DNA of 64,000 bases from IMG/VR virus record IMGVR_UViG_3300050343_000256, positions 1 to 64,000 of that record; one strand, written 5' to 3'. A program made the position numbers and the translations under genes. Under the pieces are notes generated by a model. The model saw only the letters and a program-made list of their open reading frames with translations. It searched no databases and had not been told where the DNA came from. Shown here in pieces: positions 30,901-37,891 of the stretch (position 1 is its first letter; each line of letters begins with the position of its first letter). Origin of the DNA: a virus.

Positions 30901-31626
30901 TTGGAAGCCCCGGCATTCGAACCGTTCAAAGCCACTTTTGTTGATGGCAATCAGTTCCCCCAGCGATTGGCCTATACGGCTTTGCATGCTGATTACTCAG
31001 AGAACTTTTCTGATAGCAGCGAGCTCCCTGAAGACAAAGCTGGACGAATCGTTGTTGATCGATTACTGAAGGGCGGCAAAGGCCACTGGGGGCCTCTCGA
31101 GCACCCGTCCATGAGCCTGATGCTTAGGGCAGATCACAACACCATGATGCAGCTGCGAACTCACCGCGTGGGCTGCACGTTCGATTATCAGTCAATGCGG
31201 TATAGCGGTGAGCGCATTCGTAAATGTGCCCAACGAAAAATCAGGCCTGAAGAAGTCTTTTACGTGCGGCCACCTGGCACTTATTGGGACCGCCAGGGCG
31301 ATAAATATATCTGGACAAATAGTCAAGCCGAAGAGACATTGGCGATGTGTCTTTCGTCTGCAATTGATTACGACCGTCTACGACAATCAGGAGCCTCAGA
31401 AGAACACTCGCGGTCAGTGCTGGCAACTGGATACCTTCAGCATGGGCTAGTAACTGGAACGCTCAGGTTCTGGCTTCATCTTCTAGATGTACGAGCGAAA
31501 GCCGATGCTCAAATGGAAATTCGAGACTTAATGAACTTAATCGAGTTACAAGTTCAGCGCTGGGTCCCCGAAATATGGGGATGGTATCAACAACACCGCC
31601 ACCACAAAGCACTACTCGCTCCGTAA
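30901..31626 (+). CDS. thyX: flavin-dependent thymidylate synthase ThyX, 241 aa
   Basis: FAD-dependent methylation of dUMP to dTMP using methylene-tetrahydrofolate. The ThyX motif is visible as R86-T-H88-R89 ... S98-M-R100-Y-S102 (QLRTHRVGCTFDYQSMRYS), in the arrangement seen in cyanobacterial ThyX, preceded by HWGPLEHPSM. The length is as expected. The start is TTG at 30901; no ATG precedes the conserved region. It works with the dCMP deaminase at 28265 to supply dTTP during infection. Confidence 0.92.
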   Translation: MEAPAFEPFKATFVDGNQFPQRLAYTALHADYSENFSDSSELPEDKAGRIVVDRLLKGGKGHWGPLEHPSMSLMLRADHNTMMQLRTHRVGCTFDYQSMRYSGERIRKCAQRKIRPEEVFYVRPPGTYWDRQGDKYIWTNSQAEETLAMCLSSAIDYDRLRQSGASEEHSRSVLATGYLQHGLVTGTLRFWLHLLDVRAKADAQMEIRDLMNLIELQVQRWVPEIWGWYQQHRHHKALLAP

Positions 31627-31887
31627 ATGCCATTGAACGCCACTCGCAATTCCATTGTTATGGATCAAATAAAAAAAGCTGAACTCTATGGTCCCGTAAA
31701 AACTGACGAGACCGAACAGCAGATCATGCTGATATCCGCTTACGGAGAGTTGCAGGCTTTCTGCCAAGCGACACAAGACAATCCGTGGCAACGCGAACTA
31801 CGAGGTACTGCACAAGCTGCGCTGTTAATCGTGGACAACCTTCTCGACACTTTTGAATCTTTAAGGGATCTTAGAAAAAATGATTAG
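31627..31887 (+). CDS. hypothetical protein, 86 aa
   Basis: Helical acidic protein starting directly after the thyX stop, so coexpressed with it; an internal ATG gives a 75-aa version. It overlaps the next gene by 8 bases. Function unknown. Confidence 0.55.
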   Translation: MPLNATRNSIVMDQIKKAELYGPVKTDETEQQIMLISAYGELQAFCQATQDNPWQRELRGTAQAALLIVDNLLDTFESLRDLRKND

Positions 31888-32323
31888 ACCAGAACCAATT
31901 GAAATGCTTGCAAGCTTGTTCCCAGAGCTGCTTAAGGCGAAATCAAAATCTGAACGCGAATCTACAGTCAAGTACAGCCTTCTGGCTTCTGAGGTTGTAT
32001 GCCTGGACCTAATCCGACTATTCGACCAGGGCCTGCAGCGCTATGGCCGTGGCGTCTTGGTGATGCGTCTAAACAAGGGAGCAAGGGACTCAACCTATCT
32101 CACTAATAACGACTTAAGCCAGGACTATGAAATAGCTAAAGCTGATGGCGACAAGAAGACGGCTGAGGCCTTGAAGCAGGTAATCAAATTGATCGACAGC
32201 ACAAATCCTGAGAAGTGGGCAATTCTGATGCGTGTCGACAATTCAGGTATCTCTGCGATGCGAATCAACCGAGAAAATCCGACTGAAAACCTCGAAGCAA
32301 AATTGGAGCAAATCGCAGAATGA
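31880..32323 (+). CDS. hypothetical protein, 147 aa
   Basis: Mixed alpha/beta protein (DLIRLFDQGLQRYGRGVLVM ... KWAILMRVDNSG). Coupled to both neighbours by overlapping codons. Function unknown. Confidence 0.6.
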   Translation: MIRPEPIEMLASLFPELLKAKSKSERESTVKYSLLASEVVCLDLIRLFDQGLQRYGRGVLVMRLNKGARDSTYLTNNDLSQDYEIAKADGDKKTAEALKQVIKLIDSTNPEKWAILMRVDNSGISAMRINRENPTENLEAKLEQIAE

Positions 32324-32427
32324 GTGACTCCAGTCTTGGCTATTTCACAGTTGGCATATTACTGGGCCTGGTAATTGCCATCACAGCCGATCTTGCACTC
32401 ACACCCTTAATGGCATATGGGGGTTGA
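32320..32427 (+). CDS. single-pass membrane peptide, 35 aa
   Basis: ATGA overlap with the previous stop. Almost the whole sequence is one membrane helix (GYFTVGILLGLVIAITADLA). It overlaps the next start by 11 bases. Function unknown; small membrane peptides are common in phage early regions. Confidence 0.5.
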   Translation: MSDSSLGYFTVGILLGLVIAITADLALTPLMAYGG

Positions 32428-33049
32428 ACATCGGATCGAGCTTGGCCCTCCAAAGAATTTAGTGGAAGCCGCTAAAGCAGTGATGGGGGCAATCGACTTT
32501 GACCCCTTCTCTACAAAAGACATTAATCGTCTTGTTCAAGCGGCAAGGTTCTTAGACAGAGACCGTGACGCTGAGCCAGAGATTGCGCTTGAAAACGTAT
32601 TAGCTCCTGACTGGGATCTACCTGGAGAGAAACGAGCCTTTATCGCACCAGCTCATGGGGCTCAGTGGAGTCGCAAACTGATTAATAAAACTCTGCGGGA
32701 ATACCAAAGAGGCAGAGTTGATCAGGCTGTTATCTGGATAAGCAATAACGAAACGCTTACCAAAGTCCCCTGGATCTGGAATTTTCCAGTCTGCATACCA
32801 TTCAAGCGATTACGTGCAACATGGTATGACGACGAATTGGAAAAATTTAAGAACACAGTCCCTGCAAGTTGGTCATCGGTTGTTTATCTGCCGCCTTCAG
32901 ATCCACAACGCTTTCATTCCAAGGTCTCGCTTTTTCATGCCTCATTTTTCACGATGGGCGCGATCATCTTCAACGAGATGAGCGGGCACACTGACTGGGA
33001 AAAAGCTTACGAGCTAGGCATGAAAAAGAAATACAACTATTACACCTAA
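32417..33049 (+). CDS. degenerate Dam-like DNA methyltransferase, 210 aa
   Basis: The layout resembles phage DNA N6-adenine methyltransferases (DNA_N-6 family): DFDPFSTKDINRLVQAARF near the N-terminus, RGRVDQAVIWISNNETLTKVPWIW in the middle, then an Arg-rich strand (FKRLRATW). The catalytic (D/N)PP(Y/F) box expected after ENVLAPDW appears instead as APAHG. It may be catalytically dead, have a changed activity, or be a different Rossmann protein. Confidence 0.5.
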   Translation: MGVEHRIELGPPKNLVEAAKAVMGAIDFDPFSTKDINRLVQAARFLDRDRDAEPEIALENVLAPDWDLPGEKRAFIAPAHGAQWSRKLINKTLREYQRGRVDQAVIWISNNETLTKVPWIWNFPVCIPFKRLRATWYDDELEKFKNTVPASWSSVVYLPPSDPQRFHSKVSLFHASFFTMGAIIFNEMSGHTDWEKAYELGMKKKYNYYT

Positions 33050-33477
33050 TGCTCTTACCATTTTCACATTCGGAATTAGATGAGTTCTGCATGCCGGACG
33101 GGGAAATTTTCTACGTCTTGCGCTCTATCGTGTACGACTCATGGCTTACATGGCAAGACGCACTGCCTGAGCCAATAGAACAGAGAACGCTGCTTAACGA
33201 AGACGTAGTTTCTAATGTCGTCAAGTTGGCATCTTCTCTTCATTCGTTTCATCAAAGCCTTCCCGACTATCGACCTCTTACAAAAACACCTTTTAAGGTG
33301 ACTCGATGGTGGGACCCAGACGATAGAGATGAACGCTGGAATAGCGGATCCGCTTGTTTATTTTCAATGACAGACTATTCTGCCACTGATTTAGTACGGC
33401 TGATTCAGAAGAAGACAGAGCTAGCAGTAACACCAGTATCTAAGCGCTACGTTGAGGCATACCTTCCTGACTCGTAA
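33049..33477 (+). CDS. hypothetical protein, 142 aa
   Basis: Soluble protein with a Trp/Asp-rich centre (VTRWWDPDDRDERWN). It overlaps the previous stop by one base (TAATG). Function unknown. Confidence 0.55.
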   Translation: MLLPFSHSELDEFCMPDGEIFYVLRSIVYDSWLTWQDALPEPIEQRTLLNEDVVSNVVKLASSLHSFHQSLPDYRPLTKTPFKVTRWWDPDDRDERWNSGSACLFSMTDYSATDLVRLIQKKTELAVTPVSKRYVEAYLPDS

Positions 33478-33482
33478 AAGGT

Positions 33483-33665
33483 TTGTACGTAATACTGAAC
33501 TTTGTAAGCTCATTCTTTACGACCGTTGTCCTGTCCTGCGCAGATCCAGTCAACTGGGACAACTGCTATCCGCCTGACAAGTGGCTTGTCCCTTGGATAC
33601 ACGATGTGGTCCACTTGCATAAAGATGGCGCTTATCACGAAGAGAAATGTGCGCTAAATCAATAA
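33483..33665 (+). CDS. small possibly secreted protein, 60 aa
   Basis: TTG start at 33483. Residues 1-19 are a signal-peptide-like hydrophobic stretch followed by three Cys in a Trp/Pro-rich mature part. It converges on the minus-strand gene at 33659. Function unknown. Confidence 0.45.
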   Translation: MYVILNFVSSFFTTVVLSCADPVNWDNCYPPDKWLVPWIHDVVHLHKDGAYHEEKCALNQ

Positions 33666-34132
33666 GCGGAATAAGTACCACCACTTAGACCACTCAACCC
33701 AGTCGAGTCCAGACCAGTTGAGTCGGCCTTGGGCTCGTCATCAAAATCGTCTCGATCTTTGCTGAACTGTCTATCGATCATTGCTTTGCGCTGCTCAGGA
33801 TCGAATTGCTTGCCAATCCATGACTCCTTGCGAGCACCGAAGCGGCCAGTTCCTTGCTGATCAAAGATCTTACGGTTATCGGCTTGCTTGGCTTGGCGCT
33901 GCTGGATAACACGAGTACCGGTTCTTCTGCCTTCTAGAGATTTTCTTCCTCCTGTACTGCCACCATAATTTTCGGCCTTACGTGCCGTAGCTTTGATATT
34001 GCTCATGTAACGACCAAGCAAAGCTTCACGTTGATCTACGGTTTTATTAGAAGCTTTGACTCCGTTATAGAAGCGCATCCCTGAATATCTTCTATCCATG
34101 ACCAGTCTTTTTATCTGAGGTATCCACGACAT
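33659..34132 (-). CDS. basic, probably virion-associated protein, 157 aa
   Basis: Arg/Lys/Gln-rich, low-complexity protein with a Gly/Ser-rich C-terminus ending GGTYSAY. Similar composition to the disordered virion-associated proteins of 42-43 kb and 56-59 kb. It overlaps the 34171-34515 upstream region but not its frame. Function unknown. Confidence 0.55.
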   Translation of the reverse strand: MSWIPQIKRLVMDRRYSGMRFYNGVKASNKTVDQREALLGRYMSNIKATARKAENYGGSTGGRKSLEGRRTGTRVIQQRQAKQADNRKIFDQQGTGRFGARKESWIGKQFDPEQRKAMIDRQFSKDRDDFDDEPKADSTGLDSTGLSGLSGGTYSAY

Positions 34133-34170
34133 ATCACATACGTCTCATCTATCCTAGTTCTAATAGCAGA

Positions 34171-34515
34171 ATGTTCTTGACGGTGAAGACGCGATACGAC
34201 CTTATCCCCTTCAAATCCATAGGAGAAATCGCAGACGTTCTCGCCTATGGAGCTGATAAATACACAGCCAACAACTGGTGTCGAGGCACAAACTGGGGCC
34301 GGTATTTCGCTGCTCTGTGCAGGCACATCTTTGCCTGGTGGGCTGGAGAAGACAAAGACCCAGAGACTGGCTTCTCCCATCTCGCTCATGCAGGGTGCTG
34401 CTTGATCTTCCTAATGGAATATCAACGCAATCAGTGGGGAGAAGACGATCGCTTCTCCGGTCCCGATGGGAAACACTTCACTAAATACGACGGTATCGAT
34501 TTAGATCTCAGCTAG
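34171..34515 (+). CDS. DUF5664 dATP/dGTP diphosphohydrolase-like (MazG-type) protein, 114 aa
   Basis: The family signature is complete: RYDLIPFKSIGEIADVLAYG, A-x-KYTANNWCRG, CRHIFAWWAGEDKDPETG then SHLAHAGCC. DUF5664 proteins are MazG-like all-alpha enzymes, and relatives in phage S-2L (MazZ) hydrolyse dGTP/dATP. The acidic metal-binding residues (GED-x-D) are kept. It is a plus-strand gene surrounded by minus-strand genes. With dCMP deaminase and ThyX it implies dNTP-pool remodelling; no PurZ partner was found in the window. Confidence 0.8.
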   Translation: MFLTVKTRYDLIPFKSIGEIADVLAYGADKYTANNWCRGTNWGRYFAALCRHIFAWWAGEDKDPETGFSHLAHAGCCLIFLMEYQRNQWGEDDRFSGPDGKHFTKYDGIDLDLS

Positions 34516-35128
34516 TATGAATCGCTCTTGCGTTGAAGGCAATAGACCACCGCTCACCCTCACCTTTGAACGGACCTACCGAATGCTGCTGTAAAGCAGG
34601 GAACACATAGAAGTCTCGCTCAACAGGTGTAAACGTAGTTTTCATTCCCATTTGGAACTTGTCTGGGTTGAAGCTTTCTGGCCCATGGAATTCAATACAG
34701 CCTCCTTGTTGTTCCAAGATTTGCTCCGGTACTTTTAGATACAAAACACCAGAAAATTCTTGACTATGAACATGGGGAGGGTTGTAATCACCAGCCTCCT
34801 GCACATTCAGCCACATATCATTTACTTGGATTGAATATGTACCTGCAGTCCAATACATTTGCCCCATAAGCGGCCAGTCTTTCTTGGATTCTTCAATCCA
34901 ATCGACGCATGACTTGCTAAAGAGAATGTCTAGCTCATTCCACGTGAAATGATTGGTTGGTATTGCAAGCTGCTGCTTAAGGCTCCCTGCAAGATCGTTC
35001 GATTTGTCAATGGCATCCGGGCTATCTATGAGCTCTTCACAGAGGACAACTAGATCCTCATGCAGCACTTCGCTGATCACACCTTTCCCGACGTTCCTCG
35101 GGAACAAGTGAAACATTTTCGCAAGCAT
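34508..35128 (-). CDS. 2OG-Fe(II) oxygenase family protein, 206 aa
   Basis: The C-terminal two thirds is a double-stranded beta-helix: SIQVNDMWLNVQEAGDYNPPHVHSQE (metal His region) then SGVLYLKVP, and the distal QHSVGPFKGEGERWSIAFN with the second metal His and the Arg that holds 2-oxoglutarate. This subfamily (TIGR02466-like) is common in cyanophages; substrates are unknown. It overlaps the membrane-protein gene start upstream by one base. Confidence 0.8.
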   Translation of the reverse strand: MLAKMFHLFPRNVGKGVISEVLHEDLVVLCEELIDSPDAIDKSNDLAGSLKQQLAIPTNHFTWNELDILFSKSCVDWIEESKKDWPLMGQMYWTAGTYSIQVNDMWLNVQEAGDYNPPHVHSQEFSGVLYLKVPEQILEQQGGCIEFHGPESFNPDKFQMGMKTTFTPVERDFYVFPALQQHSVGPFKGEGERWSIAFNARAIHTS

Positions 35129-35481
35129 TACTCTGGAGCGAACTGACTATTTAGTTGGTTCATCCGCTCACCAAGAGCAGCAAGCTGTTCATTGATCTTC
35201 TTATTCATTGCAGCAGGTGTCTGTTCGTTCCCACCGAAAACTGCTGATTGCCTAGCAATCTGCTGTTGCTGCTGTTGCTGTTGTGCCATTCGTTGGGCCT
35301 CGATCTGAGCTACTTGCTGAAATGCGCTCTGCACTTCGTTTCGGGTAATCAGCTCAGGAACAGATTCTTCGAGCAATGCAAGTCGCTTACTAAGTTGACC
35401 GCTACGAAACACGGCGCTCATTCCTTGCCCGGAAAGAACGCCGATCAGCGCAGCTAGCGCTCCAATTGCAACTGAGCCCAT
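35128..35481 (-). CDS. membrane-anchored coiled-coil protein, lysis accessory candidate, 117 aa
   Basis: N-terminal membrane helix (VAIGALAALIGVLSGQG), then a long Gln-rich coiled coil with an uninterrupted Q tract (about residues 68-76). It sits directly downstream of the endolysin gene, so a spanin-like or holin-accessory role is likely. No lipoprotein partner was seen. Same plan as the 68-aa product of 28018-28224. Confidence 0.55.
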   Translation of the reverse strand: MGSVAIGALAALIGVLSGQGMSAVFRSGQLSKRLALLEESVPELITRNEVQSAFQQVAQIEAQRMAQQQQQQQQIARQSAVFGGNEQTPAAMNKKINEQLAALGERMNQLNSQFAPE

Positions 35482-35513
35482 GAATAAATATGATTCTCAG
35501 CTGAATGTAACAA

Positions 35514-36152
35514 CTAAAGACCTACGATCTCCCTGACACGATTCAAGACATTACCTATAGCCCCAAAGCGTTGTACCTCTTCGGGAGGGATATTTTTCAT
35601 TTTATCCATTGCCATTCTGTTCTTTCCCGCAGGTGATGAAGGCAAGTTGAGAGAAGCCCCTCCCATGTTCTGATACTGACCTCCATACACTGCTTGCAGC
35701 TCGTTAAGAGACTTGCCCCCTTGGCCGTAATACGAGGTGCCTGTTGCTGCTGTGGGGAATGATGCCCATTCCGGAGCTAAGGCATCAGCTACCCTCTCGC
35801 TCATCCCGTCACTTGTAATTACATCCAAGCCTCCCAACCCTTGTAGCCGGCGATCCGCTAACGCCAACGCAGCAATATCTTGATTGATCGGAGAGAAATC
35901 GTTGAGGCCTAGGCTTTTCGCCAAGGGCTCATATGTCGTGCTTAGGAATTGGTACGCTCCTGCCGCATCGCTAGAAAGGCCATTACCAGATTGAATAAGC
36001 CGTGGGTGCCTACTTAAATCATTAAACTTGGCACCTGTGAACATGGTGTTATAACCATCCTCCCCCGCTGTCCCTTCAGCGAACCGTATCGTTTGCAGAA
36101 GCTTTTGCCCCGCAGGAGTATTTCTAAATTGTTCGTAGTAACCCCTACTCAT
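35514..36152 (-). CDS. endolysin, lambda R-type lytic transglycosylase (GH104), 212 aa
   Basis: Degrades peptidoglycan at lysis. The N-terminal 150 residues follow lambda R: the catalytic Glu is E26 in IRFAEGTAGEDGY, then NTMFTGAKFNDLSRHPR, SSDAAGAYQFLSTTYEPLAKSL, and DFSPINQDIAALALADRR. The C-terminal 60 residues are Gly/Ser/Met-rich and may anchor it. There is no signal peptide, so it needs a holin; candidates are at 35128 and 44410. It overlaps the upstream gene by 8 bases. Confidence 0.88.
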   Translation of the reverse strand: MSRGYYEQFRNTPAGQKLLQTIRFAEGTAGEDGYNTMFTGAKFNDLSRHPRLIQSGNGLSSDAAGAYQFLSTTYEPLAKSLGLNDFSPINQDIAALALADRRLQGLGGLDVITSDGMSERVADALAPEWASFPTAATGTSYYGQGGKSLNELQAVYGGQYQNMGGASLNLPSSPAGKNRMAMDKMKNIPPEEVQRFGAIGNVLNRVREIVGL

Positions 36153-36486
36153 TGTCTACGCCTAAAACAATTTCGTCCATGTCCAACTCCATTGTGGCAG
36201 ATTCATAGACATCCTTTATGTAATTAACAGCTTCTTCTTCTGTAGGTTCGTAGCCAAATATTGATTCCAGATCTTCCATGCTGTCAGGGGAGAAAGGATC
36301 CCTTTGCTCATCAACCCGGAAAACTATTCCAGCCCCTCTACTGAATTCCATGAAGCTCTGCTTCAGCTGAAACCTCACCTCCCAACAACCCAGCAAGGCT
36401 TCGACGAGTTCCTCCCTGTTGAGATCTTTCGCTTCTAGCTCGACCCGTTTTAGGATGAACTTCTGTTCTTGCGTTAGTTCGTACAT
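36145..36486 (-). CDS. NblA-like domain protein candidate, 113 aa
   Basis: The first 45 residues, LTQEQKFILKRVELEAKDLN then REELVEALLGCWEVRF, match the NblA helical-pair pattern (EQ-x-F-x-L ... REE-x-x-E-x-L-L-x-x-W/Y). The acidic C-terminal 65 residues are extra. It lies between the HNH and endolysin genes. If NblA-like it would act on phycobilisomes; otherwise it is a small helical phage protein. A second candidate lies at 20483-20761. Confidence 0.4.
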   Translation of the reverse strand: MYELTQEQKFILKRVELEAKDLNREELVEALLGCWEVRFQLKQSFMEFSRGAGIVFRVDEQRDPFSPDSMEDLESIFGYEPTEEEAVNYIKDVYESATMELDMDEIVLGVDNE

Positions 36487-36859
36487 TTAAAGCCTCGCCG
36501 ATTGTCCAATGCGTCGAGATGGGCGCGACCCACGCGGACACCTTGTCGGCTCGCTTTTGACAAAACCAAGACGTCGACCTCCACCAATCTAAGTAATTCG
36601 GACTAGACCCTTTGGCCCGATTGCAGCGAACGCAGCATGGAACGATGTTGGTTCGAGCCCATCGGTCACCGCCCCACCTTCTGGGTAGAACGTGATCCAA
36701 TGTCATTTCCAATGTAGTGCCTTCAGAATCTTGGGATCGACCGCAGTAAGCGCATCCGTCCCAGGCATCTTTTATTGCTTGCCTATATCTTCTGATCGCT
36801 GCCCTTGGTTGCAAATCTTGCAGAGTGATTATGTACCACTCGGGATGTTCAGGCGTCAT
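36338..36859 (-). CDS. HNH endonuclease, 173 aa
   Basis: A complete HNH motif: CAYCGR, then LEMTLDHVLPRRWGGD, then NIVPCCVRCNRAKG, with two C-x2-C zinc pairs. The last 50 residues overlap the next gene (36145-36486) in another frame and look non-native, so the natural end may be near 36490. It may be a phage packaging-associated HNH or a free-standing homing endonuclease. Confidence 0.8.
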   Translation of the reverse strand: MTPEHPEWYIITLQDLQPRAAIRRYRQAIKDAWDGCAYCGRSQDSEGTTLEMTLDHVLPRRWGGDRWARTNIVPCCVRCNRAKGSSPNYLDWWRSTSWFCQKRADKVSAWVAPISTHWTIGEALNVRTNARTEVHPKTGRARSERSQQGGTRRSLAGLLGGEVSAEAELHGIQ

Positions 36860-36939
36860 AAGCTAGCAATAGCTATATGGCAACCCTAAATATATTTTTT
36901 AGTGAACAAAATACATCAACACCCAAGCTCGATTAGCCT

Positions 36940-37080
36940 GGGCATTCGACTTAATTCTTCCAGGTGCGGCTAAGGCCCCATCAAAACCTTGAAGTCCTTA
37001 CGGATACTTCACACCTGGAGGCTCAGAGGCTTCGCCACCCCACCGAGCTCCCAAAGCATAGCGAGTAAGCATGCATAGTG
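36940..37080 (-). ncRNA. candidate structured RNA or leader
   Basis: No gene is seen at 36860-37097. A TCCAGGTG/CACCTGGA stem (36958-36966 with 37011-37019) encloses a hairpin that on the minus strand reads TGAAGT-AT-CC-GTAA-GG-ACTTCA, a stem capped by a GNRA tetraloop, and a short AAGG/CCTT element. It lies downstream of the porin-like gene's terminator. The strand was chosen because of the GNRA loop. Confidence 0.35.
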
Positions 37081-37097
37081 CAAGAGCTTTCTCGCAT

Positions 37098-37132
37098 AAA
37101 AAAGCCCCTCTGGTGGCGGCCAGAAGGGCTTT
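37098..37132 (-). terminator. Rho-independent terminator
   Basis: On the minus strand AAAGCCCTTCTGG - CCGCCA - CCAGAGGGGC then TTTTTT, directly behind the porin-like gene. Confidence 0.9.
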
Positions 37133-37146
37133 CGTTTTGAATGCTA

Positions 37147-37506
37147 CTAGAACGAGTACTTGGCTCCGAGCTTAGTGCCGTAGGAATTAAGCTCGTCTCC
37201 GGTCAAAAATGCTGCTTCCCAATAGGCAGAAAGCTTTTCGGTGACGCCAATACTGCCGCCCACCTTGCCGCTGAGTTCTACCTCCCCGTCAGCTCCTGCA
37301 GGAGTCACGTAGGCCGGTCCAGCCTGGGCGTAGACAGCCATTGCGCCGAGCTGGCCTTCAGCACCAATGGCCAGCTCAGTGATCGCACCGGAGTGGTCTT
37401 GTCCAACGAATCCGTCGTTGCGTTCGCCGTTCACGTAGAAGCCACCGGCTTGGGCGGGAATAGCCAGGGCGAAAGCACCGGCCAAAGCGAAAATAGATTT
37501 AAACAC
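37147..37506 (-). CDS. outer membrane porin-like protein, 119 aa
   Basis: Signal peptide (about residues 1-20, ending AIPAQA) followed by beta-strand repeats with alternating hydrophobic residues (SGAITELAIGAEGQLG, LSAYWEAAFLTG) and a C-terminal strand ending KLGAKYSF, whose final Phe is the usual BAM insertion signal. At 119 aa it is small for a barrel: four to six strands, or an oligomeric pore. The start is GTG at 37506; it has its own terminator. Probably an acquired bacterial gene altering the host outer membrane. Confidence 0.75.
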   Translation of the reverse strand: MFKSIFALAGAFALAIPAQAGGFYVNGERNDGFVGQDHSGAITELAIGAEGQLGAMAVYAQAGPAYVTPAGADGEVELSGKVGGSIGVTEKLSAYWEAAFLTGDELNSYGTKLGAKYSF

Positions 37507-37615
37507 TGCGTAGGTAAAAATACGTCAATACAATTTTAGTAATAATCTTGCGTTATGAAATCCTTGTCATGCGGACAAGCAATCGCTACGCTGCACGACA
37601 AGTCACACACGGCGC

Positions 37616-37891
37616 ATGACCGATAACGCCACAGCTGCTCGGCTCCGTCGAGAGTTTTACCTTGCCAAGGCGCAAAAGGTCCGCGACCGCCCTGGGCTCA
37701 AGTACTCATTTACTGAGAACGGCAAGATACGCTTCGGCTTCGCTTCAGGCAGCTGCAAGCGCCAGATTCGTGATGCTGTGCTGAAGGCTCACCCCGACGC
37801 CACTTTTATTCCGTCAGGGTCACACCTTCCTCGGTCGTCACAGTCGTTAAAGAGTGACCGCCCTCTGCAAGCAGCTCATAAGCGGCACTGA
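37616..37891 (+). CDS. hypothetical basic protein, 91 aa
   Basis: Arg/Lys-rich protein (AARLRREFYLAKAQKVRDRP ... SCKRQIRDAVLKAHPDATFI). Its last 28 codons overlap the 3' end of the recombinase gene and look non-native, so its original end may have been replaced. Function unknown. Confidence 0.5.
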   Translation: MTDNATAARLRREFYLAKAQKVRDRPGLKYSFTENGKIRFGFASGSCKRQIRDAVLKAHPDATFIPSGSHLPRSSQSLKSDRPLQAAHKRH

